The notes under the pieces were generated by a model, which was given only the letters and a program-made list of their open reading frames with translations, was not told the DNA's origin and did no database searches. A program made the translations under genes and the position numbers. DNA of 11,684 nucleotides from Undivivens sp041652635. Lineage in GTDB: Bacteria > Omnitrophota > Gorgyraeia > Gygaellales > Profunditerraquicolaceae. Shown here in pieces: positions 5,971 to 11,684 of the stretch; position 1 is the stretch's first letter; the number at the start of each line of letters is the position of its first letter. The DNA is taken from NCBI GenBank assembly GCA_041652635.1, contig JBAZGW010000044.1, positions 1 to 11,684 of the forward strand, in the 5' to 3' direction.

Positions 5971-6027
5971 CGTAAATCCTCCATCATCTTAAAAAGCAGT
6001 CCACGGTCCATTATTGCTGTCCAAATT

Positions 6028-6057
6028 CCTTCATTCTGACCCTAAACAGAATGAAGG
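6028..6057. repeat. 11-bp-stem hairpin between transferase and export genes
   Basis: CCTTCATTCTG (6028-6038) pairs perfectly with CAGAATGAAGG (6047-6057) around an 8-nt loop. On the plus strand G-rich sequence follows; on the minus strand no T-run follows. It shares CTGACCCT and the CATTCTGA theme with the hairpin at 35-67, so it is probably another small dispersed repeat. The rest of 5971-6190 shows no gene. Confidence 0.6.
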
Positions 6058-6190
6058 GGGAAAATATTTGTTAGTCGAGACTCTTCAACCCTTTGTGCTT
6101 CAGAGTGACGAAGCAAAAATCATGGCTCCTAATTATCTTTACGTCGGCAAAGACATTCTAATTTAGACAGCGATGATGGACTATCGACTA

Positions 6191-6217
6191 TCACTCGGAG
6201 ATAAAATCCCCGAGTGA
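6191..6217 (-). terminator. 8-bp hairpin right after the sugar-transferase stop
   Basis: TCACTCGG (6191-6198) pairs with CCGAGTGA (6210-6217), with an 11-nt loop, starting 2 nt beyond the transferase stop in the direction of transcription. It lacks the trailing U-run of a classical intrinsic terminator, so it may attenuate transcription or protect mRNA ends. Confidence 0.35.
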
Positions 6218-6219
6218 CA

Positions 6220-7626
6220 CTACCCCGCCCCTCTTCCGGAGAGCACCGCCGGGATGGTGCGCAGAAGGATCAACAAGTCCAGGCCGATCGACCAGCGGTC
6301 GATATATTCCAGATCGAGCATCAGCCACTCGTTGAAATCCCTGATCTTGTTCCTGCCGCCGACCTGCCAGAGACAGGTCAGGCCGGGTTTCATGCTCAAG
6401 CGCCTTCTCTGCCAATAATCGTATTTCGCCAATTCTTCCGGAAGCGGCGGCCGCGGGCCGACTAAGCTCATCTGGCCGTTCAGGACGTTCCAAAGCTGAG
6501 GGAACTCGTCTATGCTGGACTTACGCAGAAAATGCCCCACTCCGGTCAGGCGCGGATCGTTCTTTATCTTGAACACCGGGCCATTCATCTCGTTCATCCC
6601 GCGCAGTTTATCCAGGCGCTGTTCCGCGTCTAAAACCATAGTGCGGAATTTATAAAGCGTGAATTTCCTGCCGTTAAGCCCGCAGCGCTTCTGACGGAAG
6701 AAAACCGGGCCGCGCGATCCCATTTTAATGATTACGGCGATAAGCGCGAACACCGGGGAAAGCAAAAGCAAAAGAGTAAACGAAACAAAGATATCCCAGA
6801 GGCGCTTGACCACTAACTGCCAGGCCTTATACGGCGTGCTCTCAAAAGTCAATAACGGGAACCCGTGCAGATCATTCTGCCGGGCGCGGGCGATCTTCAA
6901 CTCGAAATAATCCAGCGCGACGTGAATGACCAACCCGTGCGCCTCCAGAAAAAGGATGACACCCTCGATGCTGTCCAGCCAGGAACGCGGCACAACGAAC
7001 ACCACTTCGTCGACTACGTTCTCGTGGATGACGCGCGGGATGTCCTCGAAAGTCCCCAACACCGTGTAATCCATCACGCGAGTGCCCTTCAGCGCCGGAT
7101 CCTTGTCCACCACGCCGACGATCTTCAGCCCCCATTCCTCGTGTTCCTCCACCAGCGAGATGAATCGTTTGGCGCGCTTGCCGCTGCCGATGATCAGGAT
7201 ACGCCGGAAATTATACCCGCGGCGGCGGAAGAAACGGGAAAAAAGCATCAGCATCAGCCGTGAAACAAAAACCACTCCGGCGCAAAGGATAGTGCTGATA
7301 CCTATCAACATCCTGCTCAAATCCTGCAAATGGAATATATAAAAACAGGCGGCGTTTATGATCAAGCTGATCGCTGCGGACTTGACTATCAAAAACAAAA
7401 CAAGCAGGATACGCCGGGTGCGCAGCGAGTCGTAAATCCCGGAATAAGACAACGCGATAAGCCAGGAAAAGAGGAACACGGCCGCGGCCGGAAAAATGAG
7501 TTTGTCCCGGCAGAGGGAATGCGCGCTCCCGGAAATAAAACAAGCGGCAAGGAAAGACGACACCGCGATAACGGCGTCGGCGCCTTTCATTAGCCTGCGC
7601 AAGAAAGTCACTCTTTCTCTTAACAT
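6220..7626 (-). CDS. undecaprenyl-phosphate sugar-1-phosphate transferase (WbaP/WcaJ-type)
   Basis: A polyprenyl glycosylphosphotransferase of 468 residues that moves a hexose-1-phosphate from a UDP-sugar onto undecaprenyl phosphate, starting the repeat unit at the inner membrane. About four N-terminal membrane helices (about 16-125) precede a Rossmann-like domain (RRILIIGSGKRAKRF, 141-155). A further membrane segment (about 275-300) leads into the catalytic bacterial sugar transferase domain, with GPVFFRQKRCG (306-316), KFRTM (326-330), SSIDEFPQLWNVL (370-382), SLVGPRPP (387-394) and KPGLTCLWQVGGRN (413-426). The ATG is one base beyond the stop of the upstream barrel gene, with no strong ribosome binding site, so translational coupling is likely. 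Glucose or galactose is the probable substrate given galE; motifs do not settle this. Confidence 0.94.
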   Translation of the reverse strand: MLRERVTFLRRLMKGADAVIAVSSFLAACFISGSAHSLCRDKLIFPAAAVFLFSWLIALSYSGIYDSLRTRRILLVLFLIVKSAAISLIINAACFYIFHLQDLSRMLIGISTILCAGVVFVSRLMLMLFSRFFRRRGYNFRRILIIGSGKRAKRFISLVEEHEEWGLKIVGVVDKDPALKGTRVMDYTVLGTFEDIPRVIHENVVDEVVFVVPRSWLDSIEGVILFLEAHGLVIHVALDYFELKIARARQNDLHGFPLLTFESTPYKAWQLVVKRLWDIFVSFTLLLLLSPVFALIAVIIKMGSRGPVFFRQKRCGLNGRKFTLYKFRTMVLDAEQRLDKLRGMNEMNGPVFKIKNDPRLTGVGHFLRKSSIDEFPQLWNVLNGQMSLVGPRPPLPEELAKYDYWQRRRLSMKPGLTCLWQVGGRNKIRDFNEWLMLDLEYIDRWSIGLDLLILLRTIPAVLSGRGAG

Positions 7627-7627
7627 C

Positions 7628-8770
7628 TTAAAGATCCATTCTCAAACCGAAGATCACGGTGTTCTTGCGGTATTCCCGGGAGGCCTCGTTGGAATCCGTG
7701 ATAGAATAACTGTAAGTAAGGTCGCCTTTCCAGCGCTGGGTCAGGTCGTAAGTCAAGCCGCAGGAAGCGCCTTTAAGCGTGTCCTTTATGGAATTGTTCA
7801 GATACTCGCCCTGGCCGTAAAATCCGGAAAAAGTGTAACCCAGCCTCGCTGTCAGTCTCCGGGAGAAATCCGCGAAGAACTCCCAGTAATTAAACAGGTC
7901 TTCCTGGTAGGAAACGCTGTTATATTCCCGGCGAAAACCGCAGCGCGTGGTGGAGACCTCATCCAGCACGTCGGTCAAGAGCAGGCTGAACACCGGCTTA
8001 TTGTAACGCTTGCCGGTTATGTCCCGCAGGAAGTTCAAGCCGGTGACCGCATCCAAATATAATCGCGAGGTAAAATAGTTCCTCAAACCGGCCGTAAGCA
8101 GGTTGCCGGCGGTGAAGCCGCCGCCTTCGAATCCACGGCGCGAATACGCGTATGACCCGAGCGCAAGCAGTTTAGAATTTATCGCGTATTGCCCGGTAAA
8201 ACCGAGCGTATTCAGATTGGAATCCGTCAGGTCGGCGCGCGAGTAATGCGTGTTATTGTTGGCATATTCGAAAATGCCGGCGAATCTTCTGGTGAAATCC
8301 TTGCTATAGTCGAACTTGAAACGGTTGTTATAAATGCTGTAGCGGCCGCTGCTCCTGCCGAAAGCGTCCTCAAAACTGCGCGGTTCGTAATCGTGGCTGA
8401 AAGAATCGGAGACACGGAAACGGTTGTATTTGTCCAATTCCTGATTGTAGAAAACGGAGAAGTCCTGACTGTGGTTGTCGTAGCGGGAATATCGGTGAAA
8501 ATGGCTGAAGGCGAAATTACCGGTAAAACCCGCGCTCCTTAACTTGCCCTCGGCAAGCGCGCGTATGCCTAATGACGCGGTAGTGCTGTAATCGGCGCGT
8601 TTGTTACTTTCGGCATAAGTAATATTATCATCGTAAACCTGCTGTAATCCGCCGGTCAAGCCGACCTGAAGATCGCCGATTTTATATGCATAAGCCTGGG
8701 AGGATAAAACAAAAAAAATAGCCTGGATCGCCAGCTGACAAACCAGGCTGAAGCGCAGATTAATACTCAT
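7628..8770 (-). CDS. outer-membrane beta-barrel protein (BBP2_2-like porin)
   Basis: The 380-residue protein starts with a signal peptide (about 1-28, ending SSQAYA). The rest is alternating hydrophobic/aromatic strands rich in Tyr, Phe, Asn and Arg, as in outer-membrane barrels. The opening GLTGGLQQVYDDNITYAESNKRADY resembles the YDDN(I/V)...K.SD start of putative beta-barrel porin 2 proteins found beside exopolysaccharide and exosortase loci; this family call is from memory. The chain ends in a terminal strand, VIFGLRMDL. Its role is unproven; by position, first gene of the transcript and followed immediately by the initiating sugar transferase, it may be the outer-membrane channel working with the short export protein. 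Two cysteines (in TTRCGFRR and GASCGL) are unusual in a barrel and could pair. AAAGG precedes the ATG, and a strong promoter lies just upstream. Confidence 0.85.
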   Translation of the reverse strand: MSINLRFSLVCQLAIQAIFFVLSSQAYAYKIGDLQVGLTGGLQQVYDDNITYAESNKRADYSTTASLGIRALAEGKLRSAGFTGNFAFSHFHRYSRYDNHSQDFSVFYNQELDKYNRFRVSDSFSHDYEPRSFEDAFGRSSGRYSIYNNRFKFDYSKDFTRRFAGIFEYANNNTHYSRADLTDSNLNTLGFTGQYAINSKLLALGSYAYSRRGFEGGGFTAGNLLTAGLRNYFTSRLYLDAVTGLNFLRDITGKRYNKPVFSLLLTDVLDEVSTTRCGFRREYNSVSYQEDLFNYWEFFADFSRRLTARLGYTFSGFYGQGEYLNNSIKDTLKGASCGLTYDLTQRWKGDLTYSYSITDSNEASREYRKNTVIFGLRMDL

Positions 8771-8792
8771 ACTACAAACCTTTCATTCGTAA

Positions 8793-8827
8793 CCGCCTAA
8801 TTATATCAAACATCCCCCTTTTGTCAA
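8793..8827 (-). promoter_or_regulatory. consensus sigma-70 promoter for the barrel-transferase operon
   Basis: On the minus strand TTGACA (8827-8822) is separated by 16 bp from TATAAT (8805-8800); both hexamers match consensus exactly. Transcription would start near 8793, giving a leader of about 24 nt before the ATG at 8770, with AAAGG inside it. No operator is evident. It would drive the barrel and transferase genes and perhaps continue into the export genes. Confidence 0.8.
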
Positions 8828-8866
8828 CCGCTTTCTTCGCCTTTTAGAAGCCTTTTGCGAGGATTC

Positions 8867-8890
8867 AGCAAGGGGACCAGCAAGGGGACC
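8867..8890 (+). repeat. 12-bp tandem duplication at the transposase-unit edge
   Basis: AGCAAGGGGACC is repeated twice without a gap. The second copy runs into the GGACCTGGTCC palindrome (8886-8896) that forms the outer end of the transposase unit, suggesting slippage or a repeated integration scar. Confidence 0.7.
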
Positions 8891-9635
8891 TGGTCCGCCT
8901 AACCTATTGCGGGATAAGACAGTTACGTCTGAAGTGTCCCCGGGCTACTCTTCAAACCTGTCTATTTCAATAAGCCCCTCCAAGCTACGATCACCTTCTT
9001 CATGGTAAAAACGGTAACTACTCCAGAAATAATCCGCCGCGCTCTCCGCCATCCCCGCCCTTACCGGGTTATTATGAATATATTCCAGGCAATTAAGGGC
9101 ATATCCTTCCGTTTCTATCAACTCACTTTTAAACCTTCCCTGCCAGATATGGCCGCTCAGTTCATACTTGATCCCGTAATTCCTGCTGAAAGATAAGTTT
9201 ATGGAGTGCATGATCTTGGAGATATCGTTCAATGCCGTGCTGCGAATCACCAGGTGGGCGTGATTATCCATTATCACAAAACCGAAGAACTTAAACAAAA
9301 AACGCTTTTTGTATTTATTAATGATACGCAAAAACATTTCTTTATCCTCCGCTTTCCCGAATACCGCCTTTCTGTTATTGCCCCTGACCGTAACGTGATA
9401 CACCGCGTTATCGTAATAAATCCTCGGGATCCTTCCCATAGCCCCTCCTGCAAAAATTTGGATAATAAACGATCTTATAATAATAGACGTATGAAATATC
9501 GAAAATCTAACGTTATTTTTAACTCTTCATCCCGGAGGATAAGATTTATTAAGAATCGCCCTTCGTCTTTCTTCAATCCCGGGGACACTTCTGACGTAAC
9601 CAACTGTGGGAGTAAAGGTAAAACGGACCAGGTCC
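8886..9635. mobile_element. REP-associated transposase unit with composite inverted ends
   Basis: The unit encloses the transposase gene at 8945-9439. Its inner inverted repeats, 8922-8943 and 9579-9600, match at 21 of 22 positions (CCGGGGACACTTC-GACGTAAC). Its outer ends are 11-bp palindromes, GGACCTGGTCC (8886-8896) and GGACCAGGTCC (9625-9635), again inverted copies. Between inner and outer ends lie about 25 unmatched bases on each side. The arrangement resembles the paired REP sequences around RAYT genes. The right end stops 8 bp before the ribosome binding site of the flavoprotein gene. The stretch 9440-9578, ahead of the transposase start, has no gene. Confidence 0.75.
8945..9439 (-). 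CDS. REP-associated tyrosine transposase (Y1/HUH family)
   Basis: A 164-residue single-domain HUH transposase related to IS200/IS605 TnpA, of the REP-associated branch thought to process palindromic REP sequences as single-stranded DNA. Visible hallmarks are the N-terminal RIYYDNAVYHVTVRGNNR, the metal-binding HUH pair in MDNHAHLVI (His60, His62), GRFKSELIE, and the nucleophile helix LEYIHNNPVRAGM with Tyr120. Length and motifs are complete, so it may be active. The ATG at 9439 has an excellent AGGAGG about 5 nt upstream. Inverted ends flank it (8886-9635). No partner gene such as TnpB is present. It is the only transposase in the window and the best candidate for moving at least some of the small inverted repeats nearby. 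Confidence 0.92.
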   Translation of the reverse strand: MGRIPRIYYDNAVYHVTVRGNNRKAVFGKAEDKEMFLRIINKYKKRFLFKFFGFVIMDNHAHLVIRSTALNDISKIMHSINLSFSRNYGIKYELSGHIWQGRFKSELIETEGYALNCLEYIHNNPVRAGMAESAADYFWSSYRFYHEEGDRSLEGLIEIDRFEE

Positions 9636-9643
9636 CGGTTTGG

Positions 9644-9649
9644 AAGGAG
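9644..9649 (+). promoter_or_regulatory. ribosome binding site for the flavoprotein gene
   Basis: AAGGAG lies 7 nt before ATG 9657 and 9 bp after the outer end of the transposase unit (9635). It supports the upstream start over the more conventional ATG at 9696. Confidence 0.6.
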
Positions 9650-9656
9650 AAAATAG

Positions 9657-10826
9657 ATGTTAGCGGGGAGAAAAATTTATGGTAAGATTAAAGCTATGGA
9701 ACGCGTAGTCATTATCGGAGGCGGATTCGCCGGGCTGTCTGCCGCCGGGATCCTTTCCCGCCGAGGCAAAGGCTTGGAGATTGTGCTGGTGGACAGGAAA
9801 AATTGTTTCAATTTCCTGCCTCTGCTCCCAGACGCTCTCGGCAGGGGGATCTCCCCGGAGTTAATGGCTTATCCGCTAAAGAATATCTGTTCGGCGTTAA
9901 GAATACGTTTTATCCACGATATAGCCCAGACCATCGCCCCTGACGGCAAAAGTGTTCACTTGGAAAGCGGCCTTAATCTTGACTGCGATTATCTTTTACT
10001 ATCCTGCGGCACGGAGACAAATTTCTACGGGAATACCCTCCTGTCGTATTTTGCGCACAAGCTGGATAATGTCTCGGACGCCTTGAAACTGCGCCAGACC
10101 CTGATGACCGGATGTTACGACAATTACCTGATCGCCGGAGGAGGCTATACCGGCATCGAGATCGCCGGTAATCTGTCGCTTTTTCTGCGGGAGAAACGAC
10201 GCAAGAGCCGGATAATAATAGTCGAGAAAGGCCCCGCTATTCTCGGGCCGTTGCCGGAATGGATGAAGGCATACGTTTCGAAGAACCTGGCTGAGTTGGG
10301 AGTGGAGGTAAGAACGGGACTTTCCATTAATGAATCGCGCGCGGGCAGGAGCGCTCTTTCAGACGGAAGCATCTTCGGAAATAGTATGGTGATCTGGGCG
10401 GCTGGAGTAAAAACGCCGGATTTCATAGACCGCGTCCCGGCTCAGCGCACAGCGCAGGGCAGGTTAAAAACCGACGAATTTTTAAGGATAAATAGAACGT
10501 GTTTTGCCGCCGGGGACAACGCCTGTTTTTCTTCTGAACCAGGCTGTCTGCGGATGTCCGTGCAATTTGCCATCAAACAAGGGGAGGCCTGCGCGAGGAA
10601 TATCCTAAAAGGTGTAAATTCACTGCCGCCGGTTAAATTCCGGCCTGTCGACCCGGGTTATATCATCCCAATGACAAACGACCGCGCCTGCGGCATTATT
10701 CTCGGCCGGCCGCTAAAAGGCATCCTGCCTTTATTCCTGCATTACCTGCTCTGCGTCTACCGCAGCCGCGGATTAAAAAACCGCGCCCGCCTCGCCCTTC
10801 TGCTATTAAAGAAAGCGACGAGATAA
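9657..10826 (+). CDS. NADH dehydrogenase-like FAD oxidoreductase (type II NDH family)
   Basis: A two-dinucleotide-fold flavoprotein related to type II NADH:quinone oxidoreductases, which pass electrons from NADH to membrane quinone without pumping protons. The FAD motif is VVIIGGGFAGLSAAG (17-31), the NADH motif LIAGGGYTGIEIAGNL (158-173), with VIWAAGVKTP (245-254) and the second FAD contact CFAAGDNACF (282-291). The C-terminal helix ILPLFLHYLLCVYRSRG (about 356-372) could bind the membrane, as in true NDH-2. Length (389 aa) is slightly short for the family. Two in-frame starts exist: ATG 9657 with AAGGAG 7 nt upstream, and ATG 9696, which gives the usual family N-terminus (MERVVIIGG) but has poor upstream sequence. 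I chose the first. It is unrelated to the sugar genes and is transcribed away from them. Other pyridine nucleotide-disulphide oxidoreductases remain possible. Confidence 0.85.
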   Translation: MLAGRKIYGKIKAMERVVIIGGGFAGLSAAGILSRRGKGLEIVLVDRKNCFNFLPLLPDALGRGISPELMAYPLKNICSALRIRFIHDIAQTIAPDGKSVHLESGLNLDCDYLLLSCGTETNFYGNTLLSYFAHKLDNVSDALKLRQTLMTGCYDNYLIAGGGYTGIEIAGNLSLFLREKRRKSRIIIVEKGPAILGPLPEWMKAYVSKNLAELGVEVRTGLSINESRAGRSALSDGSIFGNSMVIWAAGVKTPDFIDRVPAQRTAQGRLKTDEFLRINRTCFAAGDNACFSSEPGCLRMSVQFAIKQGEACARNILKGVNSLPPVKFRPVDPGYIIPMTNDRACGIILGRPLKGILPLFLHYLLCVYRSRGLKNRARLALLLLKKATR

Positions 10827-10854
10827 ATCAAAGAAACAGTCTAAATTCCGAGTT

Positions 10855-10867
10855 CCGGAGACACAAT
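10855..10867 (+). repeat. solitary transposase-end-like sequence
   Basis: CCGGAGACACAAT differs by one base from CCGGGGACACAAT at 5293-5305, the left arm of the 90-bp miniature element. No inverted partner is visible nearby, so it may be the remnant of a single end. It lies 28 bp after the flavoprotein stop. Confidence 0.5.
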
Positions 10868-10872
10868 TCCCT

Positions 10873-10955
10873 CGGCAACGGCTAAGGTAACGAAGCCCCA
10901 TCGATTTTCGGTGACGGTAACGTCCTAAAGCCGTAACTATAGCCGGTTGACGTTG
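10873..10955 (+). other. unassigned foldable segment, possible structured RNA or repeat
   Basis: In the 313-bp gap between the flavoprotein and polyprenyl synthetase genes, nested pairing is possible: CAACG (10876-10880) with CGTTG (10951-10955), CGGCT (10879-10883) with AGCCG (10941-10945 or 10929-10933), AGG (10885-10887) with CCT (10924-10926), and a hairpin CATCGA/TCGGTG (10899-10913) containing one G-U pair. GGTAACG occurs twice, on opposite sides of the hairpin. I do not recognise a known riboswitch class. Two short pieces, CTAAGGTAACGAA and GCCGTAACTATA, resemble a conserved stretch of 23S rRNA, but in swapped order. The rest of the gap (10956-11139) holds a palindromic repeat at 11008 and no gene that I can see. 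Confidence 0.3.
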
Positions 10956-11007
10956 TTCTTATTAGCTTTTTCTCGTGTTTCATCCTTCGATTTTTTATGC
11001 GTCCGCC

Positions 11008-11026
11008 CGCCATTGATGCGTTGGCG
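11008..11026 (+). repeat. CGCCA-loop-TGGCG palindrome, fifth copy
   Basis: CGCCA (11008-11012) and TGGCG (11022-11026) flank a loop TTGATGCGT close to that of the copy at 3524 (CTGATGCGT). The preceding GTCCGC and following GAGGC also match, after which similarity ends. Confidence 0.7.
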
Positions 11027-11139
11027 AGGCCACTCAGCCGAATGACGGTTTACTTCCTAAGGGTAGTCCCGGTTTAAGGATTAGAGTAGAGGAATGTTCA
11101 AATGGAAGGTGTTGCCCTCGGGTTCAGTATGGGAGACTT

Positions 11140-11684
11140 TCAGCAGGCCAGCAATCGTTCGGCATAATCTGCCAGGGCATGGCGATAAATTCCGCGCATA
11201 CGCAATGAATTACCCAGGTCAACGGCCCTGGAGCGCAGTATCACCACTTCTTTCTTGACGCGTTCCAGCGCTCCGCAGTCTACGATAATTCCGCGCATCC
11301 GTTCCAGGTCTGCTTTGGTCACTGTCTTTTTGACAAGGACGGCGTTGATCGCGGCGCGCTGGCTGTTGCTGCCCATCCGGGAAGCGTAATATATCAAGAC
11401 TGTTTTCTTGGCTTCCTGCAGGTCGCTCAACGAAGGCTTGCCGCTTTCAGCGGCGTTCGAGAACATACCGATAATATCGTCTTTGATCTGGAAGGCCCTG
11501 CCTAAACAAATGCCGTAGTCGTTCAATTTCTTTATCTCCGCGGCCGGCGCATTCGCCAAAACGGCGCCCACCGATAAAGGGCAGGAAAAAGTGTAATAAG
11601 CGGTCTTGAAGTCGTATATCTTGTAAATATCCGCGAGCCCCACTTCGGAAAGTTTTTCCCCTCCCAAAGAAGTTCAATGAACTC
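11140..11684 (-). CDS. polyprenyl synthetase, C-terminal part, cut by the window edge and probably frameshifted
   Basis: The C-terminal half of a trans-isoprenyl diphosphate synthase, which extends allylic diphosphates with isopentenyl diphosphate to make isoprenoid chains. The open frame covers 175 residues from a TTG at 11667. It shows FKTAYYTFSCPLSVGA (the conserved Lys-Thr region), FQIKDDIIGMF (second aspartate-rich motif, in the DDxxG form seen in some short-chain members) and GKPSLSDLQEAKKTVL, a standard downstream motif. The first aspartate-rich motif would lie outside the window. In the same frame a TGA occurs at 11676-11674, just upstream of the TTG, while the neighbouring frame stays open to the edge (EFIELLWEG), as the family would expect there. 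A one-base loss in the GGGAGGGGAAAAA run (about 11652-11666) would explain this; it may be a real mutation or an assembly error. Confidence 0.8.

Noticed and set aside
6872..7135. 87-codon minus-strand frame inside the sugar transferase
   Set aside because: It overlaps the Rossmann-like region of an intact transferase in another frame and has no family features.
9206..9685. 159-codon plus-strand frame opposite the transposase
   Set aside because: Half is antisense to the transposase and the rest crosses the inverted end; no domain or ribosome binding site supports it.
10881..10945. Homing endonuclease site or true 23S rRNA fragment
   Set aside because: The matching pieces are short and permuted, no endonuclease gene is nearby and no longer rRNA similarity is visible. 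Kept only as a low-confidence observation.
10873..10955. Cyclic-di-GMP (GEMM) riboswitch
   Set aside because: I compared the segment with the GEMM pattern (GGCAAACC, tetraloop GAAA, GACGCAAAGCC). The diagnostic GCAAAGCC and receptor elements are missing on both strands.

Overview
The window reads as chromosomal DNA from an uncultured Gram-negative bacterium of moderate GC. It encodes an outer-membrane beta-barrel, an outer-membrane polysaccharide export protein, an S23/four-helix-bundle protein and many short dispersed repeats. This mix is common in environmental metagenome genomes such as Candidatus Omnitrophota. That taxonomic guess is inference; there is no rRNA or marker gene here to settle it.

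From right to left, six minus-strand genes form the head of an exopolysaccharide or capsule locus: a beta-barrel porin-like protein (8770-7628), a polyprenyl-phosphate sugar-1-phosphate transferase (7626-6220), a short periplasmic/outer-membrane export protein (5970-5389), a Wzz/BY-kinase-like copolymerase (5277-3694), UDP-glucose 4-epimerase (2991-2005) and UDP-glucose 6-dehydrogenase (1582-290). The epimerase and dehydrogenase supply UDP-galactose and UDP-glucuronate, the transferase starts the lipid-linked repeat unit, the copolymerase controls chain length, and the export protein and perhaps the barrel carry the chain out. No further glycosyltransferase, flippase or polymerase is present. 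The cytoplasmic domain of the copolymerase has lost the Walker A lysine and the Walker A' aspartates, so it is probably not an active tyrosine kinase. A consensus sigma-70 promoter (TTGACA, 16 bp, TATAAT) stands directly upstream of the barrel gene.

Repeats and small mobile elements fill the gaps. An S23/four-helix-bundle gene (3489-3091) lies between inverted arrays of a degenerate heptamer (GARGCAY / RTGCYTC). A second copy (about 1890-1671), broken in the middle by a 129-bp element with perfect 20-bp terminal inverted repeats, has the same borders. A REP-associated tyrosine transposase (9439-8945) sits in a roughly 750-bp unit with composite inverted ends, and a 90-bp miniature inverted repeat with a related end abuts the ribosome binding site of the copolymerase gene. 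Five copies of a small palindrome (CGCCA-loop-TGGCG) are scattered through the window; one appears to have inserted at the ugd stop codon with a 10-bp duplication while leaving the protein sequence unchanged.

The right end is unrelated to sugar export. It has a plus-strand type II NADH dehydrogenase-like flavoprotein (9657-10826), a repeat-rich gap with an unassigned foldable segment (about 10873-10955), and the C-terminal half of a polyprenyl synthetase (minus strand) running to the window edge, where the reading frame appears interrupted.
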